DNA of 48,615 nt, from NCBI GenBank assembly GCA_021785795.1, contig JAJYEK010000015.1:1-48615 (forward strand). Direction: 5' to 3'. The DNA is from Pseudomonadota bacterium (GTDB lineage: Bacteria > Pseudomonadota > Gammaproteobacteria > Acidiferrobacterales > UBA6901). Positions 16,585 to 25,212 of this stretch are shown here, one piece after another (positions within the stretch are counted from its first letter, which is position 1; each line of letters opens with the position of its first letter). The notes below the pieces were generated by a model. The model ran no database searches, was not told the DNA's origin, and was given only the letters and a program-made list of their open reading frames with translations. Both the position numbers and the translations under genes were made by a program.

Positions 16585-17127
16585 CTAGTGGAGTACGGGC
16601 TGATTGAAACCTGGTGTGACGCCATCCAGCTTCTGAAGCGCCGGCACGAGCTTCTTCAAGGCATCCGGGTTTGCCTGATTCACGAGGCCCTGGATCGCCT
16701 GAAGACTGACCCCGAAATACTGCGCAAGCGCGACGACGAGCGCCTGCATGGCCTTGAATGCTACCGGCACAGGAAACTGGAATATTCCGGCCTTTTCCGC
16801 CAATTGCCCCACGTCCATCAGCAATTCGCTCGATGCCGGCAACACTACTTCGGTAGGAATGGTGTTTTTGGAAATCTTGTCCATCTGTTCGATGATGAGT
16901 GCCACCACCCTGGCGACGGTGTTGGCAGGCGCCATCTGACCCGCGTGCAACATGGCCATGATGCCCGGATGGGTGGCCGGATCGTAGAGAATTTTCATGC
17001 CAGCCAACACGACTCGATTGTAGGCAGCCTGTTCCTGTGGATTGGCCTGCTTGCGGTCGAGCGGATGATCCTTCATCAGACTGATGATATCCGGCTCGGC
17101 ATTCTGTGCGTCTTTGATGAGTGCCAT
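16585..17127 (-). CDS. virion-associated protein, 180 aa
   Basis: A mainly helical protein: an N-terminal charged part (DIISLMKDHPLDRKQANPQE), a middle helix (NTVARVVALIIEQMDKI), and an amphipathic hydrophobic helix near residues 115-145 (VPVAFKAMQALVVALAQYF). The C-terminal part contains a repeated helix with LVPALQKLDG. It sits between two Ala-rich internal proteins and is transcribed with them. No family is recognised; an internal virion or ejection role is inferred from context. Confidence 0.6.
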   Translation of the reverse strand: MALIKDAQNAEPDIISLMKDHPLDRKQANPQEQAAYNRVVLAGMKILYDPATHPGIMAMLHAGQMAPANTVARVVALIIEQMDKISKNTIPTEVVLPASSELLMDVGQLAEKAGIFQFPVPVAFKAMQALVVALAQYFGVSLQAIQGLVNQANPDALKKLVPALQKLDGVTPGFNQPVLH

Positions 17128-17133
17128 GCGAAC

Positions 17134-18144
17134 CTACCTCACGGGAATGGTCTGTGGGAGCGCTGCTTTGGAAGCCGCACCAGCGATAAGACCGCGGCCG
17201 GTTGCCGGCATTGCCGCGGCAGGCGAAGCAGTCGGAAAAACGGGATTGCCTGCACTGTTCGTAAGCGGCTTGCCCGTCGCGGTGGGAAGTTGAATCTGGT
17301 TCCCAAAGTCATAGTTGGGCGCATAGAACTGCTGCAGCCATTGGAGGTTCTGCTGCTGTAATTGCTGATTGTACTTGGCCACGTCTTCGGCATTCGGTGT
17401 GAACGCGCCCTGCAACGCACCCGAACCGGCCTGGACCATGGCGTACTGCGCCATAGGATTTTTCATCATATTGCTGATAAGGCCCGGCTTGGCGGGCGCC
17501 GTCGCTGATGGAGTGCTGGTGCTTCCTGCAGAAACTGGCATTCCTGCCGTACTCGGTAATTTTGACCCCAAGGTATAATCCGGAACCGGAGGAAGCGTGC
17601 TTCCACCCACGGCATTAGCATCGCCCGCAGACATGGGCGCCAGATTGGCCGTCGGACCCAGTGATCCAAGTGATCCTGCGGCAGCCGCATTCTGAGCAGC
17701 CGTTCCGCCAATGGCAGCATCCTGGGCTGCGACTTGGTTCGCAGCAAGGTCATACGTCGGAATGGGTCCTGCTCCAAGCGTCGTACTGGCCGCCGCATTG
17801 GCTGCAGCCTGGGATGCGTCCACACCCCCAGCAAGATTCCCCGCCGTCGAACCGCCCGATAACCCTGCTTCACTCAATGCCGCCTGATCGGCATTAGCAG
17901 CCACCTGTTGAGCGCTCGCATCTGCAGTCGCGGTGCCCGCATTGGCGCCTGCTTGATCGACGGCCATTCCGTTCACGGCAGCATCCGAACTATTCCACAT
18001 CCCCAAGGATGCGCCGCCCATGTAGATCGAGACAGCACCCAGGATGGCTTCGCCTAGATTATTGTTGGAAACCCCTTCATAGACGCTGTACGCACCTGCA
18101 GCAAGCCCGGCATATTGCAGGATTGGGATAATGGCGGTAGCCAT
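17134..18144 (-). CDS. internal virion protein-like, Ala-rich, 336 aa
   Basis: The N-terminus has two moderately hydrophobic, Gly-rich segments (ILQYAGLAAGAYSVYEGV and GEAILGAVSIYMGGASLG) that could insert in a membrane. The body (about 55-230) is extremely Ala/Asn/Gly-rich with low complexity. A Gln-rich helix (YNQQLQQQNLQWLQQFY) follows near residue 260. This fits an ejection-tunnel or internal head protein. Neighbours on both sides are of the same kind except the GNAT gene just upstream. No catalytic motif was found. Confidence 0.65.
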   Translation of the reverse strand: MATAIIPILQYAGLAAGAYSVYEGVSNNNLGEAILGAVSIYMGGASLGMWNSSDAAVNGMAVDQAGANAGTATADASAQQVAANADQAALSEAGLSGGSTAGNLAGGVDASQAAANAAASTTLGAGPIPTYDLAANQVAAQDAAIGGTAAQNAAAAGSLGSLGPTANLAPMSAGDANAVGGSTLPPVPDYTLGSKLPSTAGMPVSAGSTSTPSATAPAKPGLISNMMKNPMAQYAMVQAGSGALQGAFTPNAEDVAKYNQQLQQQNLQWLQQFYAPNYDFGNQIQLPTATGKPLTNSAGNPVFPTASPAAAMPATGRGLIAGAASKAALPQTIPVR

Positions 18145-18158
18145 AGGACTTCTCCGAA

Positions 18159-18593
18159 TTAGTGCGTAATAATCATGATCGGATGACGGCGCCCGAACCC
18201 GAGGCGTTCACAGAGACGTTCAAGCCGCGGATCAACGTCGGCTTCGAGCGAAATCATCAGCATCTTCACGTTGGCTTGACGGCGCCACCAATCCCGGCAT
18301 GCGCGCAGCAACCTGATACCGTCGCCAGGGATGCGGCACTCGAACTGGACAATCGTTGCCTGTTTCCGGTCGTAGAGCAGACAGTCGTGAACCAGTGCGG
18401 CCAGCACTCCCCCTACGCGGCCATTTTCTTCGGCCACCCATAAAAAATGGTCCTGCGTGGAAACACCGAGTTTCAGCAGATTCTCAATGCGTGCCCGTGA
18501 TGGCATCATGCCTGGGATCGAGCCGCGATGAAGCGCATCGAGGCCGATCTGAACAATCTGCGGAATATCGCCTTCACTAGCCGGTCGGATCAT
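18159..18593 (-). CDS. GNAT family N-acetyltransferase
   Basis: A 144-residue GNAT-fold protein that would transfer an acetyl group from acetyl-CoA to an amine. It opens with the usual IRPASEGDIPQIVQIG strand and helix. It has a strand ending at GGVLAALVHD, and the acetyl-CoA-binding motif A as RIPGDGIRLL (R87-x-x-G-x-G), followed by a helix and a C-terminal RLCERLGFGRRHPIM as in motif B. The substrate cannot be told. It is embedded between internal virion genes, overlapping the upstream stop at 18593. Acetylation of a virion or host protein is possible. Confidence 0.85.
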   Translation of the reverse strand: MIRPASEGDIPQIVQIGLDALHRGSIPGMMPSRARIENLLKLGVSTQDHFLWVAEENGRVGGVLAALVHDCLLYDRKQATIVQFECRIPGDGIRLLRACRDWWRRQANVKMLMISLEADVDPRLERLCERLGFGRRHPIMIITH

Positions 18594-19723
18594 TAAGGTC
18601 CAGATCCCCCTGCCGCATACAAATAGCTATTACTCCACTGTTGCGTCGCTGAATCGTATGTCCAGCCGCCTGGGGTCGTGTAGGTAGTACCGTTCCACGA
18701 TCCACCCGAGAAAGTCGGGTCATATTGTGGAGGCGCCGTAGGCGGCAATCCGGAAGACTGGGTGGCCGGTGCCGCAGTCGGCGGGGGTGGTGCAAGCACG
18801 GTCCCACTGAAATTGAGCATTCCCGACAGATCCAGATTACTGATACCACCAATCACTGCAAGTCCCGTCTTCAACAACCCTGTCTGGTACTGAACGAGAG
18901 CCTGTTTATCGGAAACGCTGATATTGGGCTGTTCGAGAATATTGCCGATTCCCTGCGAGATGGCATTGTAGAAGTTGCCGGCAGAACTATCGGCCTGAAG
19001 CAAGAGTTTGTTCTGATTGTCGATGTTGGCGAGTTGTACCTGAGCATTGCTCTGGACCGTCGCCAGATCGAGCGATTGCTGACCGGCCATTTGCTGCAGT
19101 CCGTACTGATTCTGGGCCGAGGCATTGTTGGCAAGTTCCTGATTGGCGGCAGCCTGATTGGTCTGCGCCACGCTCAATGCGGTCTGTGCATCCTGCTGCG
19201 CGATCGGCAATGCGGCAGCCGTAACGGCCTGCTGTGCGGACTCAATCCCGATGGAACTATTGGCAAGCCCACGCGCATTGGCTTGTTCCAGTCCCTGGGT
19301 GCGCGCCTGTGTCATGAGCGGCGAACTCTGCGAGAGAATGGACTGCAGGTTTCCGGCTACCGTCTGATTGGGCGCCAGCGCATTCTGTTCAGCCGTATAT
19401 TGACTCACAGACCCCGGTGCACCTTCGGCGCCCGCTGTCATGGGCGCTGTTGAAAGTGAGCCTGCTATCTGGCCACTTGGATTGGTTGCAGCCGAAGGCG
19501 TTGACGTTACCGGCAACTGGCCTGTTAGCTGCTGGCTCAGTGCATGGACCGGCGTACTGCCGAACTGGGAGGCTGCCGTCGACGACGGATTCGTCGCTCC
19601 CGGCACGCTGGTCGCCAGGTTGGTGGCAACGCCGGTCTTGGCGGCGGGTGCCGTGAGCGTAGATGCCCCGGTGTTTGAACCCGTCGTGCCGCTCGACATC
19701 TGGTTCTGGATCAATCCGGCCAT
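18593..19723 (-). CDS. internal virion protein-like, 376 aa
   Basis: A long low-complexity Ser/Thr/Ala-rich N-terminus (about 1-110) is followed by a Gln/Ala-rich helical body with NANARGLANSSIGIESAQQAV-like sequence (about 150-260). A Pro/Gly/Thr-rich C-terminus ends in short aromatic repeats (SGGSWNGTTYTTPGGW). Composition and position in the block between tail genes and the giant gene fit an internal or ejected virion protein. No domain is recognised. Its stop shares a base with the start of the GNAT gene. Confidence 0.65.
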   Translation of the reverse strand: MAGLIQNQMSSGTTGSNTGASTLTAPAAKTGVATNLATSVPGATNPSSTAASQFGSTPVHALSQQLTGQLPVTSTPSAATNPSGQIAGSLSTAPMTAGAEGAPGSVSQYTAEQNALAPNQTVAGNLQSILSQSSPLMTQARTQGLEQANARGLANSSIGIESAQQAVTAAALPIAQQDAQTALSVAQTNQAAANQELANNASAQNQYGLQQMAGQQSLDLATVQSNAQVQLANIDNQNKLLLQADSSAGNFYNAISQGIGNILEQPNISVSDKQALVQYQTGLLKTGLAVIGGISNLDLSGMLNFSGTVLAPPPPTAAPATQSSGLPPTAPPQYDPTFSGGSWNGTTYTTPGGWTYDSATQQWSNSYLYAAGGSGP

Positions 19724-19733
19724 GAGTGTACCC

Positions 19734-20231
19734 TTACCACTTGATGGGGATGAGGATCGCTGCAGAGATCACATTCCGCGGCGGATCAGGAATGCCGTCC
19801 CAGCCGATGATCTGATGGACATGGCCGTTCGACCAGTGATCGTAATAAATGGCACCTCCGAATTTCCCGAATAAATGCGGATCTTCGATTCCCAGCATGG
19901 CGTGGAAGTTCATGTAGCTCCCATAGACACGGAGCGGATGGTGCATGATGGCAATCCCGACGCCGGCCACGCCATATTTGAGGAAGTGAAAAATCGCATC
20001 GCCCGTAAGGTAGGTATTGCCGGCATCGTCCCCGGTGAACGAATGATCGATGCGGATACCGTAATGTTGCCCTTCGTAGCGAATGCCCATCGTCCGGCTG
20101 CGATTGTGATACTCGCCGAAAGGGGTGTTGTAGTTGTTGCTTTCGATGCTCTGGCCACCCGAGACCACCAGATTGTCTCCAAAAGCACAGACACTGGTGG
20201 TAAACAGGAGCACCAATAGGAATAGACGCAT
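19734..20231 (-). CDS. exported outer-membrane beta-barrel-like protein (PagL-like?)
   Basis: A 165-residue protein with a signal peptide (about 1-16, cleavage after VCA). The mature part is rich in alternating aromatic and small residues typical of outer-membrane beta strands and ends in an aromatic residue (IPIKW). Near residue 131 it has DHWSNGHVH, an H-x-S-N pattern similar to the active site of the lipid A deacylase PagL. The third PagL catalytic residue (a glutamate) is not obvious. It may alter the host surface or block superinfection, or be a virion protein. Confidence in export is good and in enzyme identity low. Confidence 0.55.
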   Translation of the reverse strand: MRLFLLVLLFTTSVCAFGDNLVVSGGQSIESNNYNTPFGEYHNRSRTMGIRYEGQHYGIRIDHSFTGDDAGNTYLTGDAIFHFLKYGVAGVGIAIMHHPLRVYGSYMNFHAMLGIEDPHLFGKFGGAIYYDHWSNGHVHQIIGWDGIPDPPRNVISAAILIPIKW

Positions 20232-20253
20232 GGGGATCTCCCTGAATCGTTTG

Positions 20254-20829
20254 TCAAATCTTGTAATAAACCGTCACGATAATAGAGTCGATGTATGCTG
20301 TCGTGCTCGACCATCCTGTACCCGTCACCTGATAATCCACGCCAAAGCCGCTGCCATCCACGTTTCCCGGTACCCAAGACACTCCCCACAAATCGGTTGA
20401 GCTACCGGAGTTGATCGAATCATCAGTGGTCAGCCATGCGACACTATCAGTCTTAGCCGATGAAAGAGCACCGCCTGCTTGCACGAGGGTTATAGTGCCG
20501 CTAATGCTCGTTTCTGCACCACTATAGTGACGGGTGACGATGGCCTTAATGCCTGTGATCTGCGCAGCACTAGGAATGGAGAAAGGAGCGCTACTCAGTT
20601 CCAGCGTTTCTGATTGGACCGAACCCGATCCGGCGACCGTTGCGTAAACACCATCGGTTATTTCAGCATTTCCCGGATTGGACCACGCGATCAAACCAGA
20701 GGAAGTTTGGGACGCAATGGTAAATATGCGCGTCTGCGATCCCTGTTGTGGCGTGTGACCTTGAGGCAAGATGACAAAGGCATGCGCGCAGACAGAAAAC
20801 GCCCATAACAGCCCTATGAGCCGTTTCAT
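20254..20829 (-). CDS. exported beta-rich protein
   Basis: The start is set at ATG 20829, overlapping the fibre gene stop as ATGA; this gives 191 residues with a signal peptide (MKRLIGLLWAFSVCAHA). The mature part is beta-rich with Ser/Thr/Gly repeats and ends in IVTVYYKI, a pattern of jelly-roll or fibre-associated domains. No cysteines beyond the signal and no enzymatic motif are seen. It follows directly after the GGTGATT-type fibre and may form a complex with it. Function unknown. Confidence 0.6.
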   Translation of the reverse strand: MKRLIGLLWAFSVCAHAFVILPQGHTPQQGSQTRIFTIASQTSSGLIAWSNPGNAEITDGVYATVAGSGSVQSETLELSSAPFSIPSAAQITGIKAIVTRHYSGAETSISGTITLVQAGGALSSAKTDSVAWLTTDDSINSGSSTDLWGVSWVPGNVDGSGFGVDYQVTGTGWSSTTAYIDSIIVTVYYKI

Positions 20830-21653
20830 CGGTAATCCGCCGTGAGCGAGCACCGCAGGATGGTGCCATCATAGATACAGAACAGGGAATCTGCGGAATT
20901 CGCGGCCGTTGTCAGTGTTGGGATCACACCGCTAGGAAATTTGAAAAGGCTCCCATACGTCAGCGCATAGCCTCCCGTCGCATTCTGATTGAAGTTCCAT
21001 ATGTAGGAACCTCCCGGCTGCATATTGGTGGGATTTGCCAGCAGTGCGTTTCCGGTCATCGTAACCTGGAATACGTTTCCGAGATTTGTGTTCGTGTTGA
21101 TGGTCGACGCATAAGGGAGTATCACTTGATACACGACTTGAGCACCACCCCATATATTGCCATCCGAGAGCAGTGGGACAGCGCTCCCAGACGTACCAAT
21201 ATTGTACGTTGCAGCGCTACCGAGACCCAGCGCAGTTTGTGCCGCCGCCGCAGTCGTTGCCCCAGTTCCCCCGTCTGTGATCGGGATGGTTCCGAAGTTG
21301 GTGAGTGCGCCTGCTGCCGTAGTTGCTCCTGTTCCGCCGTCCAAAATTGGAACTGGGGGCGTCAAGGTGGAAAGCGCACCAAGCCCGAGCAGAGATTGAG
21401 CGGTCGCCGCAGGCACCGCATCCAGCGCAGTCCCCGAGCTATTGACGAACACCGGGTAATTGTTTGCGCCACTTAATGTCGGCAGCAGATTAAAGCCGGC
21501 TGCAATAGAATCGAATTCACCGCGCATGACAGCGCTCGACAACGACGAGCCGGTAGCCGGCACACCGGAACTATGATTGTAGTAGCTGTTGGTTGCATAG
21601 GCTGGCAACGTGAGAATGGCCAATACCAGCAAGACTCGGAACAATCGTTTCAT
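20826..21653 (-). CDS. tail fibre-like protein with N-terminal signal peptide
   Basis: Starting at ATG 21653 (overlapping the nozzle gene stop), the 275-residue product begins with a strong signal sequence (MKRLFRVLLVLAILTLPAYA). The mature part has two copies of the DGGTGATT motif (around residues 105-135) followed by AAGALTNFG and AAAAQTALGLGS. These are repeats typical of tail fibre shafts, which trimerise. The C-terminal 100 residues are beta-rich. A Sec signal on a fibre-type protein is unusual because virion parts assemble in the cytoplasm. A longer frame upstream is shadow sequence of the nozzle gene. Confidence 0.75.
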   Translation of the reverse strand: MKRLFRVLLVLAILTLPAYATNSYYNHSSGVPATGSSLSSAVMRGEFDSIAAGFNLLPTLSGANNYPVFVNSSGTALDAVPAATAQSLLGLGALSTLTPPVPILDGGTGATTAAGALTNFGTIPITDGGTGATTAAAAQTALGLGSAATYNIGTSGSAVPLLSDGNIWGGAQVVYQVILPYASTINTNTNLGNVFQVTMTGNALLANPTNMQPGGSYIWNFNQNATGGYALTYGSLFKFPSGVIPTLTTAANSADSLFCIYDGTILRCSLTADYR

Positions 21654-23935
21654 GACCTTAGCAATCTCCGTGGCAAATACTGCATGACGGCAGAACTGAA
21701 GGTGAGTGGCGAAAAATAGGCACCATTGTTGCCTACTGTGATCGAGACGTTTTCCGCGCTCCCGTTCATCTGAAGCGTCTGCGCGGTCAATGCAACACCG
21801 TCCCACGTTGCGGATGAATCCCAATTCACTCCGCTATCCCAAAGGGGCGCCCCAAGACCCAGCACATCCAGTTGCATTCCGGGCTGTGCTGTACCACCCG
21901 CTCCATATCCCAGCGTGTAACCGAAGTTGAATTCCGAATAGCCGTCTCCCTCGATCTCGAACCACGCCCGCAAGTAGCGTTTGAGTTGCCGGATCGATTT
22001 GGACGAATCCCAGTTGAGCGTGAAGTAGGCTTCGATCGGTTGCCCGTCGAAGTTGATGCCCTTGTCCATCTGGTAGACGTAGCCATCTGTGGCACCGAAG
22101 AAAATGGCTTCGTTGCCGTCGTCCCATTGCCAGTCGTGGACACAGGTCAGCGTCACGGGATAGAGAACCGGCATGATTCCGCGGATGTTCTTGCCATTGA
22201 AGGTCAGGAACAATGCCGAACCGTCGCTGAAAAAGACCCGATATTGGTTCTTGTCGCGCTGCAACGTACTGCACACGAACTTGTTGCGCAGCGACTGGAC
22301 GAGAGACTGGACACGGCTCGTGACGGTAGCGGCCTCGAAGTTGCCGTAGATGAGCGTCGCTGCCATGACCGAAATGCCGCGATCATCGAACACCAGCGTG
22401 TTGCCGACGATTCTTTGAGCGCTCCTCGCAAGACCGCCTTGTTCGTTGTCGCCAGCATAGGCAACGAGACTCCAATCAGCCTGGCTTGATCCATAGAGCA
22501 TCTGTATTGAGTAGCGCGTATAAATGGCTAATGCGCCACCGGCCATCGTTCCCGGCTGTCCGATCATGTCGGTGATCGTGTCGCCCAGGTCCATCTCCGC
22601 CGCACCTTCGAGCGCCTTCCAGACGTAAGGCTGCCCGATTGCCGAGTTTTCCAGTGCTGAATCGAATGCCAGGAACAACTGATTCTTGAACGCATACGGT
22701 AGCGTCGGTGTGTCTGGAGATGTTCCCGTCGTGATGGGCACATAGACCAGACCGTCAAACTCGAAAGCGCGATTGACGCCATCGGCTCCGTACACGCGCC
22801 GCGTGGCAAGCGTGCCGGCAAAATTCGCAATAATGATGTTGTATTTTCCGCCCGGAAGCAGCGCGATAGCCGTCTGTGCCGCGCTAGCCGTTGCAGAACC
22901 ACCCGCAAAGGTAAACGCACCGGCCGCAAAATTGCCGCCCGTTGGATTTGCGATGATGATGCGTCCTTCCGCCGCACCCGCCACGAAAGTGAGCGGTACC
23001 GATCCAGTGGCCGTCGAGTTGACCGACAGCGTCACGGACGTCGGACTGTCGACAGAATCGATCACGGCACTTGCGCCAATACCGGTTCCGCTAACCGCCA
23101 TGCCGGGATAAAGGTCCGTCGTATCGATCTGGCTTACGACCGGCGACGCATTGGTGGTGGTGCCATTCAGGATCAGGCTCGTCGTCTGCGCCCAATCTCC
23201 GTTCGACAGCACCACCCGTTTGACGACCGCCGAGACGGTCCCTTGAGTGATCGCCGAACCTTCTGCGGGTGCCGCACCAGAGCCACCCGTGAAAGCAAGT
23301 TCGTTGTAAAGCGGGACAGCCGTCCAACCGGCCGCGCTGGACGCCCATAAGACTGCCGCAGTCCCGCCTGCATTGTTGCGCACCGCATACACGGTATCTT
23401 CGTAAAGCCACGCACCCAGGACCGGACCAGAACCCGGAACCGGCTGGATACTGCCCCGGTAGATATTGGCTGCGGCAAGCGTGTACTGCGCATCCAGAAG
23501 CGGCGTAGACGCCCCACCGACTTGCTGGGATGCTGTAGCCACCGCAATGACCACAGCGGCGTCTTCCAGATTTTCGTTTGCCTGAAACGCTCCGGTGAGC
23601 TTTGTAATCACAAAATAGGTGATCGGAGACGCGGGAATTGCGCAGATGATTCCGGTCGCCCCCGAGGTAGCACCAGTGAGCGTATCTCCAACCGCGTAAT
23701 TGCCGGTGATCGTCGCCGGCAAGATGGAATAGAGCGCTGCAGACGGCGACGGCTGCCCATCATAGCGCTCAAAACCGTCGATGCGCCGATAACCTCCGTT
23801 GATGGCAATCTCGAAGTTCTGTGCCTGCCGGCAATAACCCGTCGGAACCAGCAGAGGCGGTGAATCGGTATCCAGCCCACCATCCAGCAGGATGGCATCC
23901 TGCCGAACAGGCGCGAACCTCGGAATGGCGATCAT
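21650..23935 (-). CDS. tail nozzle-like protein (tail tubular protein B type)
   Basis: A 761-residue structural protein starting at ATG 23935 (MIAIPRFAPVRQD), four bases into the adaptor stop. It has an N-terminal strand-rich part with GGYRRIDGFERYDG (about 40-55) and a beta-rich insert with repeated Gly/Ala/Thr loops (about 70-290). The conserved core reads ADGVNRAFEFDG, then AIYTRYSIQMLYG, then DRGISVMAA. The C-terminal WDSGVNWDSSATWDG is typical of podoviral tail proteins with a beta-propeller-like body. Position after the adaptor and before the fibre supports the nozzle assignment. The stretch upstream of 23935 in the same frame is antisense to nothing real and is excluded. Confidence 0.75.
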   Translation of the reverse strand: MIAIPRFAPVRQDAILLDGGLDTDSPPLLVPTGYCRQAQNFEIAINGGYRRIDGFERYDGQPSPSAALYSILPATITGNYAVGDTLTGATSGATGIICAIPASPITYFVITKLTGAFQANENLEDAAVVIAVATASQQVGGASTPLLDAQYTLAAANIYRGSIQPVPGSGPVLGAWLYEDTVYAVRNNAGGTAAVLWASSAAGWTAVPLYNELAFTGGSGAAPAEGSAITQGTVSAVVKRVVLSNGDWAQTTSLILNGTTTNASPVVSQIDTTDLYPGMAVSGTGIGASAVIDSVDSPTSVTLSVNSTATGSVPLTFVAGAAEGRIIIANPTGGNFAAGAFTFAGGSATASAAQTAIALLPGGKYNIIIANFAGTLATRRVYGADGVNRAFEFDGLVYVPITTGTSPDTPTLPYAFKNQLFLAFDSALENSAIGQPYVWKALEGAAEMDLGDTITDMIGQPGTMAGGALAIYTRYSIQMLYGSSQADWSLVAYAGDNEQGGLARSAQRIVGNTLVFDDRGISVMAATLIYGNFEAATVTSRVQSLVQSLRNKFVCSTLQRDKNQYRVFFSDGSALFLTFNGKNIRGIMPVLYPVTLTCVHDWQWDDGNEAIFFGATDGYVYQMDKGINFDGQPIEAYFTLNWDSSKSIRQLKRYLRAWFEIEGDGYSEFNFGYTLGYGAGGTAQPGMQLDVLGLGAPLWDSGVNWDSSATWDGVALTAQTLQMNGSAENVSITVGNNGAYFSPLTFSSAVMQYLPRRLLRS

Positions 23936-24690
23936 CCGACGAGCGGAGCCGGCGTTTCGATCATGGGCAACTGGTCCAGCAACAAGCGCCCATAAAACTG
24001 CTCGTACTTGGTATTGAAGTCCGAGTACGCGCCCCCGTCTTCCTGATAGCCGGCGTAATAACGGGCCGCGAGATAGACAATGGCATCGTGGAAGCGTGGC
24101 GGAAACAACGGCACATCGGTGTCCTGTTCCAGATCCGGTGCCTGGCGCCAATATTTCCCTTCGACGATGTAGACGTTGTCTGGAATCGGTCCCAGCATGA
24201 TTGCCCGGTCGTTCGGGCGGATGGTGAACCGGACTGGCCGCATCGGCGTCATCGGTCGCAGATCGTACAGATTGCGGAACCAGTCATAGCCAATCCACCA
24301 CAAAAACTGGCGGCTGGCTACTCCATCGGACTGCAGATAAATGCGGAATGAATCAACTTCCCAGCGCGCGAAGTTTCCGACGGCAAGCGAACCGATGAGC
24401 GCATTCAGGTTTTCGTCCGTGCATGCGGTCGGCAGGTACGCTTCCTGCGACGCGACCGTATTTACCGAAAAATCGCTGCGCAGGAATGTCCAACTATTCT
24501 TTGCCGCACAGATCTCCCGGTATGCCTGTCGCACCCATTCTACGATGCGCAGCATCTCGCCAGTCTGATCCTGCGTCGTAGCCGGTGTCAGCGTGCCCGG
24601 CACATTGGCTCCAGCGATCCCGCACTGCCTGCGGGTTTTGTCGCACAACTCGACAAAATTCACGTACTGGCCAGAATCTGGCGCAGCCAT
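23932..24690 (-). CDS. tail adaptor (gatekeeper, tail tubular protein A type)
   Basis: A 252-residue protein with the layout of podoviral tail adaptors. It has an N-terminal helix and helix-loop (MLRIVEWVRQAYREICAAKN), the typical WTFLRSDFSV strand, and a central beta domain. A C-terminal helical part reads FPPRFHDAIVYLAARYYAGY then YSDFNTKYEQFYGRLL. The family forms a ring below the portal to which the nozzle attaches. It overlaps the preceding gene by 31 bases, and the start has no strong Shine-Dalgarno, so coupling is likely. Confidence 0.8.
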   Translation of the reverse strand: MAAPDSGQYVNFVELCDKTRRQCGIAGANVPGTLTPATTQDQTGEMLRIVEWVRQAYREICAAKNSWTFLRSDFSVNTVASQEAYLPTACTDENLNALIGSLAVGNFARWEVDSFRIYLQSDGVASRQFLWWIGYDWFRNLYDLRPMTPMRPVRFTIRPNDRAIMLGPIPDNVYIVEGKYWRQAPDLEQDTDVPLFPPRFHDAIVYLAARYYAGYQEDGGAYSDFNTKYEQFYGRLLLDQLPMIETPAPLVG

Positions 24691-25130
24691 GCGGCACCGC
24701 GCGGATTGGGATCACTCACGACGCTGAACGGGTACTGAAGTGCGGTATGCGGCACATTGCGCAGCGCATCGGCACCGGTAGCGTCGGCATAGCGTTCCTG
24801 GGTGTAGGTCGTCTTCTTGGCGCGCGCCAGAACCTCGATGTACTTGCGGCGCACCCGCTGCGTTTCGCCGCGCAGGAAATACTGGTTCTTGCCGTTGACG
24901 GCCACCTGAACGAGTTTGTTTTCCTTCGGATCGGTCGTGTCATGGACCATGATCTCGACCAGTTCTTCCGCGAACGCCAGTTCATCTGCGAATTTGAGTG
25001 CATCCGGTCCTTCAACTACCTCGACCTTTGGGTCTGTCAAACGCGCCTCGCCATCCACGGGCAAATCACGGACGCTCCCCTGGCCAACATGCTCCTTGGT
25101 GGTGTCGACTGTAGTGTTGCGCTTCGCCAT
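24660..25130 (-). CDS. conserved head-tail region protein, 156 aa
   Basis: The start is placed at ATG 25130 (MAKRNTT), which has AGGAG at normal distance; the upstream frame lies in the leader hairpin. The product has a Thr/Val-rich N-terminus, an acidic stretch, a beta-type core (ELVEIMVHDTTD to KLVQVAVNGKNQYFLRGE) and a basic helix RVRRKYIEVLARAKKTTY. It resembles small conserved proteins located between the capsid and the adaptor in podoviruses, possibly a neck or head-completion component. Function is inferred from place. Confidence 0.65.
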   Translation of the reverse strand: MAKRNTTVDTTKEHVGQGSVRDLPVDGEARLTDPKVEVVEGPDALKFADELAFAEELVEIMVHDTTDPKENKLVQVAVNGKNQYFLRGETQRVRRKYIEVLARAKKTTYTQERYADATGADALRNVPHTALQYPFSVVSDPNPRGAAWLRQILAST

Positions 25131-25157
25131 CGGTTTGTCTCCTGAAACGAATACGAA

Positions 25158-25185
25158 CAAGGCCCGGGCCTATTCCCGGGCCTTG
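25158..25185 (-). terminator. strong GC hairpin upstream of neck gene
   Basis: Eleven-base perfect arms (25158-25168 and 25175-25185) enclose a six-base loop. On the minus strand the hairpin is followed by TTGTTCG, so the U-tract is poor. It lies between the stop of the decoration-like gene (25213) and the ribosome site of the next gene (ATG at 25130). It may act as a partial terminator or as an mRNA-stabilising 3' or 5' structure. Confidence 0.6.
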
Positions 25186-25212
25186 AGTATCATGCGGCTG
25201 CTTTAATGCGTA

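Noticed and set aside
16225..17361. 378-residue + strand ORF
   Set aside because: Spans the antisense of two internal virion genes and their spacer; no domain and no ribosome site.
23936..24152. N-terminal extension of the nozzle frame up to 24151
   Set aside because: It overlaps conserved adaptor coding sequence in another frame and reads as low-complexity Arg/Cys shadow; ATG 23935 has the ATGA overlap seen at neighbouring genes.
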